The position numbers and the translations under genes are program-made. From Euglena gracilis (taxonomy: Eukaryota; Euglenida; Euglenophyceae; Euglenales), in NCBI GenBank assembly GCA_039621445.1, contig CP154955.1:7653035-7717034 (forward strand): a stretch of DNA of 64,000 nucleotides. Reading direction: 5' to 3'. Positions within the stretch are counted from its first letter, which is position 1. Each line of letters begins with the position of its first letter. Below are positions 27,340 to 54,000 of the stretch, one piece after another. The notes beneath the pieces were generated by a model. The model was not told where the DNA came from and made no database searches. It was given only the letters and a program-made list of their open reading frames with translations.

Positions 27340-30300
27340 TGACCCACAAAATAGGTGTATGAAAATTAACAATGCACCACACTTGTGTGCATTATCACAC
27401 CATGAGTGAACTCCATCGCCAGGGGGGGGGGAAATGCAACTGGGCCCTTCAAATTATGCAAGTCAAAAAAATGCAAAAAAAAATGCAAAAAAATGCAAAA
27501 AAATGCAAAAAAATGCAACTTGCATGAAAAACCTGAGAAAAGGCTGGTATATAACAGAGCTTTGCTGCCTAAGATCAAAAAAAAATTACAGGGCAAAATA
27601 TTTTATGCAAAAAAATGCAAAAAAAATGCAAAAAAATCCATACATATGGCAACCAACAACAAAATTTTTTTCCAGGGCAAAATATTTTATAAAAAAAAAA
27701 AAAAAAAATGAAAAAAAAAAATCAAACATATGGCAACCAACTACCCCCCCCCCCTAGTCGTATGACCGGGTTCCTGCAACCTGTGACCGGGGGGGGTGGT
27801 CATAACACCCCCATAACCTGCAACCTGTGACCGGGGGGTGGTCATAGATGAGGGGTGGTCGAAGAAGTGTGTGAAAACTGTCCCAAAATGGCATACCCCC
27901 CCAAAAGGTCCCATTTTTCAAAAATCCGGCGCTTCGCTCCGGCAGGGGGAACCTGATTTTGGGGGGACCGTTTCATGGATGTTTGCACGTACCGGCCAGT
28001 GGGGGACTTATTTTGCGGGTTTAAATTTTTTCGCAACCTGCAACCTGTGACCGGGGGGGGTGGTCATAACACCCCCATAACCTGCAACCTGTGACCGGGG
28101 GGTGGTCATAGATGAGGGGTGGTCGTACGACTAGGGGGGGGGGGGACAAAAAATTTTTCCGGGGAAAATATTTTATGCAAAAAAATGCAAAAAAAAATGC
28201 AAAAAATGCAAATTTCGGGAAAAGCCGATTATGCAAAAAAATGCAAATTATGCAAGTTGCATTTCCACTGACTCCATCGCCCTAAACACCCCCAGCAGAA
28301 AAGTGCAGCAGTGCAACACCGCTGGCAGCCATGGAACCGCACCAGACGCCAAAAAGTGACTGGGAATGAAATGACTGAATGGCAAGTGCACCACAAACCG
28401 GAATGACCCCTCAATGATGACAAGGAACCATACTCTGCTAAACAATAACCAAAAATGGTGGATAACCACCAGGAGAATTGGCAACTAACCCCACAATGTT
28501 ATGTGAACGCTTACACAAATTAACACATTCGCGCACGTTTTTTTTGCATGACAAAAAGCTGCTCTTTCTGCTCAAAAATGATGTTGGATTTGTAAGTGGA
28601 GGAGAGGATAATGATATTATTACTTCAGAGGGATATTTAACAATATACCCCCCAAATAATTACCCCTGCTAGCGAACCTCCCGGGGTCCAGTAAAATTTC
28701 TACCAGCCAAATTCAAAATTTGGATTAACTACAGTCGAGCCCCCCCACACCCACAGAGGGCCAAGTAAACGCTTAAGAGCAAGCCTGCTTGTAAGGCTAA
28801 ACACATTTTCTTGGGCGAAGCACGTTTTTTTTGCATGTGAATTCTATCACCGTTGGGCTGACATTGTGGATCATGGTGGAAAAAATGATTAATTTTCATC
28901 AGATCTTGGCAACTCACCCAATGTAAGTGGCCAAACCCGGGGAAATCAACACCCGAAAGTTTGGTTCGCCACCCCACTGCACCCAATTCTTCCCACACCT
29001 TTTGTGGGGGGCCGTGGCATAATGTAGGAACCTTTCACCCCCCCCCCACATTACACCCCCACCCAAATGTAAAAAAAAAACTGGCATTCTATTGGGGTGA
29101 GAGGGTATTAAATAAGCGGGGAAGGGGGTTGTCCTGGACCCCCTCCCCTCGGTCGACCCCCCCCCGAAAAATGCCCTGCCTGTCATAGCACCCGCTACTC
29201 CGGGGGGGGGGGGCTTCCTTAACAATAAGTCTGCGGACGAGAACGATCCGTTCATCCTTGAGTGCAGTAAATATAGCTGTAAATCCATAACGAAAGATGT
29301 GACGGAGGTTTCAGAATGCAGCACAAGCCGGTGTCCTGGAGACAGGTGGAAAGCTGCGGGAAAAGCGCGTGCCTGGCACTGGGCAACAGCACTTCTGCAC
29401 TCCCCCTCATTTTCCGTCGAATTAAAGAAATGATTTCAAACAGGGAGACTGTGCGAGACCGTGGTTGGTGAAATTTTACCATGGATCAAAACAGCAAATT
29501 TGCTAGGTGCATATATAATTTATTTATTTATTTATTTATATATATTTATACATATTACATATGGCAGGTGAGAACTTTAGTACCTCCGTGAATTTAGTAC
29601 CCCCTCGACGTGCCATATACATGTATAGATGATATATACAAAGATACATACATACATATATACAAATATACATACATAAATATAAATACAAATGTACATC
29701 CTGAGACCATCACTCGAGTTCTCCCCAAAGGAGGCAAATGGGTTTTTCATGGAGGCACCGCATGTTTGGGGGGCCTGAGGCTTTTGCTGTTGGCATCACT
29801 TGCAGAGGGAAATGCGTCACGGGGATGGGCCACAATGGAATAAGGAACCAGCCGCTCCAATGTGGGTTTGGGCGGAGAGGCAGGATTGATAATATGCACA
29901 CACGACACGCACACGCAGCAGTCGATGAGAGCATTCTGTTGCACGGATGACCAACTTTGGTCAGCAAAACAAGCGCCTTCTTGTCCTTGTTAGGTGGCAA
30001 CCACACAGCAATACCCGTTATCACATTCACATGAAAAATAACAACAAAATATGTTGCCAATGAATATCTTGGATGGATGGATGGATGGATGGACGGATGT
30101 ATTATAAATGCGATATTTTTGGATGCATGGATGGATGGATGGATGGATGGATGTACGTTCGTATGTATGTGTATATCAAGCTACTGTCACAAAATGGATA
30201 AGTACGCTTTAAGCATATCTAATCAAAGGCGCTTAGATTAATCTAATTATTAATCTAATTATTTTGGGGGGGTAAACCAAACTTGCCAAAAAAATTTGGC

Positions 30301-31130
30301 CACTCTAACCTACGCATATGTATGTATGCACACACCATATCCACACATACTACATATGCATTCACAAGAATGTATGAACACATTCACAAGAATGTATGAA
30401 CCCATTCACAAGAATGTATGAACACATTCACAATACACACTGTCGCCCAACATACACAAATTTGACTCATATGAATATTGACATTGGTGACATAAAAACA
30501 AAAAACACATCAGCAAAAAAAGGTTTTGGTAAATAAATCTCCCAATTATACCCTCCCCTCCCCCTCCAACAAAACGCTGACAGGCGCCGCGCCAGAAAAG
30601 TCTATCATTCATTTTAAGATAATTCTAACAGAATCGGTTCAAAAAATAAAATCCAAATGACCACCAGCTGGAACTTTGTTGAAAATGCTGGGCTTTGGGT
30701 AAAATAAATGCAAAATTGCATCGGGAAACAAGAACACCTTCTGTTGCAGAAAAAAATATTTTTTTTCGGCAAATGAGAACCTTGTCCCCAATGTAAAACA
30801 CCGTGAGGACCTTGAAATCCCACCCATATATAAAACCGGGGGGGGGTTGCATTTGGAGAGTTATTTTGGCAGGAAAAACACTGTCTATCTGACCTCTGTA
30901 TACACGACTGCATGTGGGTCGGTGTGTGTTGTGTTGCATTGTGTGCTGTGTGAGGGGGGGTCACATTTCTGTGTCCACCCACCCACAATCCATTCATCCA
31001 TTCCTCTCATAGAGTATCTCCACGCAGCCCAAAACTACGCCAACCATTTCTCATCGACCCATATGATACTCGGGATAGGGTCCGTGTCTGCAGCGGCAGA
31101 ACACAGGGGTCAAAAAAGTCGTGGCGGCGG
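27340..31130. other. No gene recognised; low-complexity and repeats
   Basis: ATGCAAAAAA arrays (27465-27660, 28165-28210), paired GACCGGGGGG/GGTCATA blocks (27755-27860, 28030-28135), GGAT microsatellite (30070-30150) and a CACATTCACAAGAATGTATGAA tandem (30358-30425). A 116-codon open minus frame at 29710-30060 has no recognisable domain. Confidence 0.5.
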
Positions 31131-44630
<13,500 letters not shown>

Positions 44631-44676
44631 CTGCAGACAATGCACTTAATCACATGGCGCCGCCACACGTCACACA

Positions 44677-44941
44677 CATCACATCACACATCACACATCA
44701 CACATCACATCACACATCACATCACACATCACATCACACATCACATCACACATCACACATCACATCACACATCACACATCACACATCACACATCACACAT
44801 CACACATCACACATCACACATCACACATCACACATCACACATCACATCACACATCACACATCACACATCACATCACACATCACACATCACACATCACATC
44901 ACACATCACACATCACACATCACACATCACATCACACACAT
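44677..44941. repeat. CACAT/CATCA microsatellite
   Basis: Alternating ACATC and ACACATC units for about 265 bp. Confidence 0.97.
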
Positions 44942-47900
44942 AATACACGTATACGTTCCCCGGGATTTTTTAAAAACCTGGGGTCCAGCTGTCTGGCTGG
45001 AAACAGGAGCTGGCTGGAAAGAAGATGCTGGCTGCACCCCCCCCCCCTCCGGGTGGTGAGGGGTTCTAGCCGACTGCGGAGCTGCATTGGGATTAGAACT
45101 GCAACCTGCATCCAATCCCAAGAGCCCAAATCCAGCTGGATTGGAATTCTTCAACGGAAAATTTGACGTGAAACACTAAAAAAAAAAACACTTTTCTGCA
45201 GCGGACCCACTCAGTGGGGGGCAGAGGATCTGCACCGTGCTGGGAGCTGCTGGATGGGAAAAAAGTGGCCGGGCAGGGAATCAACGTTGCCAATGCTTTA
45301 TAGAAGTGGTTTTCGAGCATTTTCTAATGGTTGCGCAACCTTACATTTGGTCCTTCCCTAAACTTCGAAAAATGTGATGCAGTCAGGGATTCCAGAAAAT
45401 TGCATTGCACGATATTGATATTTTCCCTCAGTATCCAGTAAGAGGGGCTTCCATTCGTGTGTGTGTGTGTGCGCGCGCGCGCGGGGGGGGGTGCTCACTT
45501 GAGTGCATGTGTGCGTGTGCGCGTGCTTGCATGTGTGTATGCATGTGTGCGCGCGTGTACATGTGTGTCGTGGTTTTTGTGTTTGTGATGCCAAAAGGGA
45601 TGAGCCAAAAGGGTCTTCCACACAGCCTCTCTCTAACCTTTAAAGTTGAAAGAGCTTCCTTCAGGAGGTCGGATCCAGAACCGAGAACCCAGAAAGGCTC
45701 TTGTGTGTGATACACATCATTTCCTGCGTCTTTTATACGGTTGAACAGTCCATCCCCCCCCCCCAAAGCGGATTCTCATTTAAAAAAAAATGGTTATCTC
45801 GACATTTTTTTTTGAAACCAACCTCGACACCTTTGCGTACTTGGTGGAAATTCAACCATACCAATTCAGCCTCGAAATAAACGGCAAAACAACAAAAGCC
45901 AGGAGAAGTCCATCAATTCCCCCTTTCTTTTCAGCATGTGTTGACAAAATTCAGAAATTGGAACATTTATCTCGTCCAGTTCATCAGATTTACAAAAAAG
46001 GCACTGTTAACCGAACAAAACTGGTGATGCTTTCGGAAATCCAAAAAAAGGGAGTCGGGCAGCTTGGCTGACCAATGAGATCAAAAGCCAATATATATCA
46101 GTCCCAAGGTTCTTCGGCCAGGTGCATGAGTCTTTGAAAATGGGTGGCGTTCCGGCTTCGACACAATAAAATACAGACCACCACAGTGCTAAAGCGGTGC
46201 AGAACATCGGAATGGAAAAAAATGGGGCCCACTGCTTGCAGTCATTGAGCCACTGAATTTGGGCCGGAAAAACCTTTGCCAGGTCGCGCACAGGCCCATT
46301 CATAGTGGCTCTGAATACTATTTTGGTTGAGGGGGGGCCATACACCAATAGAATATTAAACATTGGTAAAATTAGGAATTGCTCATCGAAACCGTCTCTT
46401 CCATCACCCAATCACCCAGCAACGTGCAAAACAGACTTCACTTCTGTTCAAAAAAAAGTGCCCTAAACTCAATGTCGAGTATTGGCAACATCTTCACCAT
46501 GGCAGAGGCCTCCCCAGGATTTGTGTGAGTGATGACAAGAGTGATGAATGATGAACAAGAGTTGGCTTGACGGCATCGGTGCCCCATTCACAGCGAGAGC
46601 AGGCATGGTACAGAGTGCGGGTGGAAGCAGGGAACTTGATATGGGGGGGGGGTCACCCCAGCCTCTGGGCGCCATAGAAAAAAAATCACCAGTGCTGGAA
46701 TTTTTTTCGGCTGCAAAAAAGTCCGAAAATTATGCCTCGGAGTCCGTCAATCAAAAAATCGAGAAAGACCGTCACTTCCCTGGCCGGGGAGGAAATTTTT
46801 TTTATTGATTCCGAGGGGGAGGTCCTGGACCCCCAGCCCGGAGGGGGGGGGGGTGGTCGAACCCGACCCCCGCCACCGGGGTTGGTCCGACCCCCCGTTG
46901 GCCAAGGCTCACTTAATACCCTTGGCGGAAAGCCCTTTCATTGGGGGGGGGGAGGTCACGGTCAGGAGGTCATGCGTCCTCCGGCGGTGCAACGGCGACC
47001 TCGTAGGATGGGGGAGAGGGCCAGGGCGGCTGGGGTATGGGCGACAAGGAAGCGGAAAAATACGATGCATCACAACAGCACGTCAACAGGGTGGAAATGA
47101 AGCAAACTGAAACGCAATATGGACCCTCAAAAAAAACGCGACACCAAAAAAAAGCAAAAATCAAAAAAATCAAAAACAAACAAAACACACGAAATGCAAA
47201 TTTCGTCAAAATTGAAAAATGCAAAAAAAAACAACAACGTAAAAAACAACGCAGTTGCACCCCTCCCCCCTGCAGCAAACCTGCCCCAAACCAGGCTGAA
47301 TTTGACCAACGCTGGGGGAGGGGGTTCTCGGAGTGCCTGCCCACAGCATTGCCCCTCCGGGGGGGGGGTGCCTGCCTGCCTGACAGAAAATGAGCCAAAT
47401 ATGGTCTCTGTCCCAGCCGTTTTTTTGTTTTGGCAGAGTGCCCAGGTACTTTTGGCCATGCACCCTTCCTTCCTCCCCCAGGGGGGGGGTCGGATGCGGG
47501 TGCCTTGGAATGCCTGCCCAGGCCGGCCCCCAGGGATTTCTTCAAGACCGGGGGGGGGGGAGGGGGGTGCCCCCAGCCCGGGGGGGCGGTCCTGGAGCCA
47601 CTTTTTGGGGGTAAATTTTGGGTCAAAAAAGGCCGAAATGGGGAGGGTACCCCCAAGGCCCTTGGGGGCACCCCGGGGGGGGGGGAGGGAGGCGTCCAGA
47701 CCCACCCACCCCACCTCACCTCCCCTCCCCCCTTGGGGTCAGGCATTTGCTTAAGGACCCGGGGGGGGGGGTACTGGCTAGCCAATCGGCTAGACACTGG
47801 AAAAAAATGGACTAGCTAGAACCCCCCCCGGGGGGGGGGTCCCCCGAACTGGAAAAATGAGGTTTTTAATAGGTTTTTGGCTGATTTTGTTCCAAAATTC

Positions 47901-49269
47901 CCAAAAATGGCCAAAAACGGGCATTTTTGACCATTTTTGGGGGTCCCAAAAAATTTTTCGGCGCTTCGTGCCGGTCACTGGAAAAAATTTCCACTAGCTA
48001 GCCCTGCTAGCAGACCCCCCGGGGGGGGGTCTGCTAGAAATCCCACTAGCCAAATTTGGACTAGCTGCAGTCCAGCCCCCCCCCCCGGAGGGGTGCTGCA
48101 ATCTCTTAAGCAAATGCCTGCTTGGGGTCCAAAAATTAAAAAAAAATCCCCCTGACAGTGGGGTTGGCCTTGCCTTAAAATTCAGCCTGCCCAAAACAGC
48201 CATTCTTATGGGAGCAAAAATTGCGGCAACGGTCTACCTCACCAGATTTGGACACAATCCACAGATCATGCAAATTTCTCTTCCTTTTCGAGACAGAGCG
48301 ATTTTCAAAGAGCTGGGAATGCAGCATGTTGGACAAAGTGGAGTACGCACAAAAACACATGCATGTGGAAATTCAAAAAAGGGTTTGGGATACAAAAAAG
48401 TGCAACTAACGTCGACAAAAGAATCCAACAAAAAAAACTATGCTGATTTTATTTGTATCGTGTAACAAAGAAAACACATTTTTTTCACTGTCCAAATTTC
48501 TGGTCCCAGTGGTGACTGCTGCTTGTTGAACAACCCCACACCCAACAGGGTCTGATCTCACCCACCCGTGATTCATTGCACAGAGACTACGTGTGAAATG
48601 CATAGGAGGGGTTGTCAAGGCTGGTTCACCGAAAGCCCTGTCGCCCCTTATTCCATCCTTTCTCTCACTTCATCGAGCCCCCTTCTGGGAGCCTGCCATG
48701 CAAATGAGAGTGAGCAGTCGGATTAACCAGATCGACCTCCCTCCACCCCCCCCCCCCAAAGCCCCCCTGGGTGGGGCTGGCCGAACCAGTCCACCGGAGC
48801 CATCAGGCTCGTGGGGCTGAACGCCAAAACCTCGTCTACCGGTTGGTTCTGAATGGGAAGGGGGCAGAGCTGCACATTGGGTGGATGGGCGCTTGAGTGT
48901 GATGTGCTTGAGTGTGATGTGGCGCCAGTGTACCATTTCGTGATATCCGTGCAATACAATTGTCCATTGTAAGGTGGTAAGATGACGTTTTTCGTCAGGA
49001 TTGTGTGTCTGTCTTCGTTCGCAGGTAACAAGTGGCCTGCTTGGGTATGGTTGGGTTGGTTGGATTTCGGATTTTTTCAAGACAGCCACCAATCCTTGTA
49101 AAAATTGTAAAAAAAAAGGGAGACTGTAAAAAAATGCAAATGAGGTTCTCATCACTTTCCTATTTTGTGATTTCAAAATCCACTCCAGGGGTGTGCCAAA
49201 AGCTGCAAGCGAAAACAAATCTGTAGAAGATGGGCAGGGACAATCTGTTCTGTTCAGCCCTGGGAGGGA
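44942..49269. other. No confident exon; repeats and one proline-rich candidate
   Basis: A minus-strand stretch at about 46975-47045 reads PQPPWPSPPSYEVAVAPPED or, in another frame, AALALSPILRGRR; I cannot choose. G-run MITE-like blocks lie at 46800-46960, 47525-47755 and 47760-48110 (the last with TAGCTAG-rich inner ends). The rest is AT-rich. Confidence 0.45.
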
Positions 49270-49330
49270 AAGCAGCGTCAAGCATGAGGTATCGATGATG
49301 GTCCGCCACGCGGAGCACGTCGCACACGCT
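49270..49330 (-). CDS. BTB-like exon, [19 protein letters not shown]
   Basis: Reads [19 protein letters not shown] after CCACAGAG. LLxxADxYxxxxL is the last-helix pattern of BTB domains. The frame from PPPALL is kept only with the second AG (49331-49332). Confidence 0.65.
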
Positions 49331-50941
49331 CTCTGTGGGCAGAGAAGGCACATCCTTCACCTCCTTTACGGCACTGGTTCTGCTGAGGTCACTGAGGGAG
49401 ACGACCTCTGCGGAATCACGACGTCCATTCGAAAGTTGAAATAGCGTCGCGAAATAAACCCTCCCCCCAAATAATACCCCCCGGGGTAGTATTTTTTCGC
49501 CCGAAGACCCGGCCCGAGGGGGGGGGGGTATTATTTAGGGGGGGTATTATTTCCCAAAAAATTTCGAAATTTTGCGGAGTTCCGTAGGAGCAAAAACAGC
49601 GCCAAAACCCTCCTTTGGGGTCATTTTTTTGTACTTTCTCATGAAATTTTGCATTTTTTGGAGGTCAGATGACCCAGAAAAATCGATTTTTTTTCGTAAT
49701 TTGTTGTCAGAGATTGTGATTTTTACCTACATTTTCAGGTCAAAATCCGGGCCTTCGGCCCGAAACCAGGGGGGGGGGGTATTATTTCGGCGGCCGAAGT
49801 CGGACCCCAGGGGGAGGGGGGGGGGCTGTTATTTGGAGGGGGGTATTATTTGGGGGGGGGCAGTATTATTTGGGGGGGGTTACCTTAAAAATGACACAGC
49901 CAGAGCCCCTGGAGTGCAAATTGCCGTGTGGTTTCTGTTTTTGCCAACATCAGCCGCATTTCTTCCTCATCTGGTTTTTTGCCACCAAAAAGAATAATGC
50001 TGAAAAACCTCGTTATTGTGCAGAATCATCTAGAATGGCACAATGGTGAAAATAAACTTCCCCACTAAAAAACAACAACAAAATAAACAATAAACAACAA
50101 CAATAATAATAATAATAAACAAGGATATACCTCCTGAAGCATTCAATCACACACCAAAACACATCCACCTATCCGCCACTTGTGAAATAAAAAATCTACC
50201 CTCCCAAACCCCAAGGGGTCGCAACAATCGCCCGCACACCAGCAAAGCGGGCGGGGGCAGGTACTGGAACACGTGCACGAGGGCGTCCTCGCCCAGCCGG
50301 CGGAGCAAGCCCTGGACCCGTGCGCCGTCCACCGCACTGGCACCTGCAGGGGGGGCAGACCAGCGGCTACTATACCAGCTATACTATATATACTATACCA
50401 GCTGTAATGGACTATAACTGGGCAGTGCATCTTTTGCCAAATTCGTTGTGCCATGCCTGTTCGTTCATAACAAATTCTCTTGCGGTGGGGGACGCTGTGT
50501 GTTGCTGGACGACCCCTCCCCCCCCCTCCAGACCCCGGGTGGGCCCTGGACCCCCCCCAGTGGGCCTTCCGAGTTGAATAAAAAAAAAGCCTGCACACCA
50601 CCTTGCGGGCCGCAACGGAGCAGACAAGCCCCGGCCCATTCGCCTCCCCTGGAGCTCTGTAAGTTGTCGGCAGGTGTGGGTTTCGGCATAAAATTTTTGG
50701 GAAACGCCCATAGACGACCCCCTGGGGGGTCCTGCGCTGCGTTGGGTGGGTGCGCCCCGGGGTCTTGAAGGTGGGTGGAAGGCACTCTCTGGGACAGGTG
50801 CCTTCCATAAAAGAAGCTCTGGTCTCTGTTTCAGACACACACACAGACAATATAAAAATATATATACATATAAATATGTAACACATTTATGCATATACAC
50901 ACATATGCACACACATACACACATACACACACATACACACA

Positions 50942-50975
<34 letters not shown>

Positions 50976-50976
50976 C

Positions 50977-51032
<56 letters not shown>

Positions 51033-51033
51033 T

Positions 51034-51075
<42 letters not shown>

Positions 51076-54000
51076 CATGTCTGCATATATGCCCTGTGAG
51101 TGCGTTCATAATCGAGGCTACGTTTGAGCGCAGGTTGTGCGCCCGACGTTTGGGTTCGGGCGATGCCGCAGCCTCAGCCAAGCGGTCGGGCACCCCGAGG
51201 CATGCCCACACACACCCTGGGCGGGCCCCGCCTCGGGCCCCCGCGCGCCAGCCGCGGAGCCCGAGCCCCCCCGCGCCGCCAGCCGGCGCCGCCGCAGCTC
51301 GTGGGCCGTCTGCCAGTGGCCCATCTCCACTGCCCACCTAAAAGGGCGGCGGTGTTGGGCAGGGTGGACAGGAAAGCCTGGTGGGGGAGCCTAGCCGGGG
51401 AGCCCCCACCAGCCGTTGGGTGCCCGCTCATAGCAGCCTCCCCCCCCCCCCACCCCCCTGGAGGGGTCCATTTTGGCCCCCGGTGCTTGCCGACCAGCCA
51501 ATTTTCTTCGAAATCGGCCATTTTGGGTCAGGGTTAGGGTTGGCACTTAGCACTACCGACCCCAAAACCTGACCCCCCCCCCCTGGGGGGGATCGAAAAT
51601 GCCCTACCTCCCCTGTCTGCCAATGGAACCCAGCCCAGGTGGGTGCTATGGGCTATGGGCTGTGGCCGGGGGGGGGGTGCGCCCTTCCTTAAAACGGAAC
51701 CGCGCAAGGAAATATTTTTCGACGCCGAGGGTACCAAAGAAAATTAAACCCCCCCAACCTGTAAGAAACCCGTTTCTTATATGTGGGTTTCCGAAAATAT
51801 AGCTGGGGGTTTCTTATAAGTGGGTGTCGAGGTCATTGCAAGGGAGTTTCTTGTAGGTGGGAGCTTCCTAAGCTCCAGCTTCCAGCTCCAACTCCAGTGC
51901 GCTCCAAAAAGCAGCTGCACATTGCTGCCTGCTTTTCCAAGAAGCAGTGACACCAACTCTGCTTTTGCCTGCACTGGACAGGTCTGTTGCGACAATTGTG
52001 CCCAACTGCTCCTGTTTAACATGGCATTTGGGGTTCCTCGTAGGTGGCCAACCAAGAGCTCCCAAGGGGTTTCTTATAGGTGGGGTGGTTTTATTAGATT
52101 CAAAATAAATTCAAATCGAAACCTCTGGAAAACTGGCTGGGGTGGTGGGGAGTGGTCAAACCTCCCCACCCCATCCGCCCCATGGGGGTGAACCGCGGAT
52201 GCGCAGCCCTCCGGGACGGCACCTTCTGGGACTCCACCTGACCCCTTCCGTGAGCCACCCCAGGGAAGGATTGGGTGCCGCACTAATCAACGAGCTAATC
52301 TCAAGTTCACAATTTCTTAGCATCATTGCCCCATTGCCCTGTCCCCTTCCAAATATCTTGGATGAGTTGAAAACTGGATCTCCCTGCAACAGGCTGCAAG
52401 TCCACTCCAATGCGCGTTGCTTCATTTGCGGAAGGGGATCAAACACAATCAGTAAGAAATACAGTGATGCAATTCACGTAGAAAATAAAACTGACCCGCC
52501 CATTGGGCCAAAACGTCGAATTTGGATGCATGGCCTGGTGTGATGTCATCACTCCGAGAACAGGTCTCTCGCACACAACCACAACCCCGGGATCCCCCTT
52601 GGGGGGTCTTTAAGGAGCTAAGTGGCTTTTTTCTTCAGGCGACCATAACCCGTTTTGATCAGTGCTGGATCTCATATGAGTAATTTTTGTAAATGGTGGC
52701 CCTATGGTCCCCCTGCCCCCATTGGGGGGGGACTTCATCTCCCCACCTCCCCAAGCTCGGTTAGCCGGCCGGCTGGAAAGCTTGGAAAAGGGTGCTGGCT
52801 GGAAAAAAGGTACTGGACAGCCCCCCCCCCCCGGGGGGGGGGGGCCGGGGGGGTGGGGGGGGGGGGGGGGGGGTGGATCCTAGCGGCGGGGCTGGACCGG
52901 ACCTTTCGGCGGACAGGCCCAGCCACTGGCACGTCGGGTCGGCCCCGCGCAGCAGCAGCTCCTCCACGACGCCCGCCTGGCCGCAGTAGGCGGCGCACAC
53001 GAGGGGGCTGGGGTAGTTGTAGCACACGCCGGTGATGAGCCCCTCCGCGACGAGGGTCGGGTCCAGGGAGGCGTCCAGGATGTCCGCCACCTGGGGCGGG
53101 AAGACTCGCACCAACCACGCGAATTAAACAAAAAACATGGGCACAGCGACCCCACCGGTTTTCAGCAACAAGCGAAACATAGAACCCTAAAACTGTTGGA
53201 AATGCTTTCCCCCCCATTCTTCATCTGCAATACTTGGCATCCTTCAAGATATCTTAACCCCTCCCCCCCAATAGAAGCACGGGTGCGTTTATAGCGACCG
53301 CCGCCTCCGGCGTCAGGGGGTGCGCTTCTACCGCTTCTACTTGGACCCCACCTGCCCGATTTTTGTTGATTTCCTTTACAAATCCCATCAAAATGGGGGG
53401 TGCTGCACTTGTAGCGGACCGCCGCCTTCAGCGGCGGGGGGGGGGCGCTTTTATTTGGACCGTGCGCTTGCAGTGGCCCCGCGCTTCTATTAAGGGGGGG
53501 GGTTTATGCTAGCGGTGGAAAGACTCCTTGCGCCTATTTTTGGGCGGATCTGTGGAGATGCCGACACACGGTGTGCGGCACACCGTGCACAGTGTGTATA
53601 GTGCCCTTCGATGACTGGAAAAATGGAAATTGGAATAAAATTTATTTTCTTATTTTTTATGCCCTGTGCTGATTTTTCGATATTTTTTTTCCGAAAGGGT
53701 TTGGCATTGAAAGATGCACGGTGTGCACGGTAAACGGTGTGCACGGTGTGCGGCACAGATGTGCATGGTCGGCTTTCCCTTTGGACAAAAATTTTGGGTC
53801 GAATTTCTCATCAAAAATACCAAAAATACACCCCCCCCAAATAAAACACATCTATCTCCTCTGAAATTTCAGCTACTGACCCCCCCCAAAAAACAGACGC
53901 AGCCTGACTTTTTTGAGGGAAGGTTACACAGCACCCGCAAAACTCTCACTTGCTTGCTCGCTCGCTGAGTCACTCACCCACCCACCCACCCACCCACCCA

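Noticed and set aside
29710-30060. 116-codon open minus frame, considered as retroelement integrase
   Set aside because: Lacks HHCC and DDE motifs; similarity was only impressionistic.
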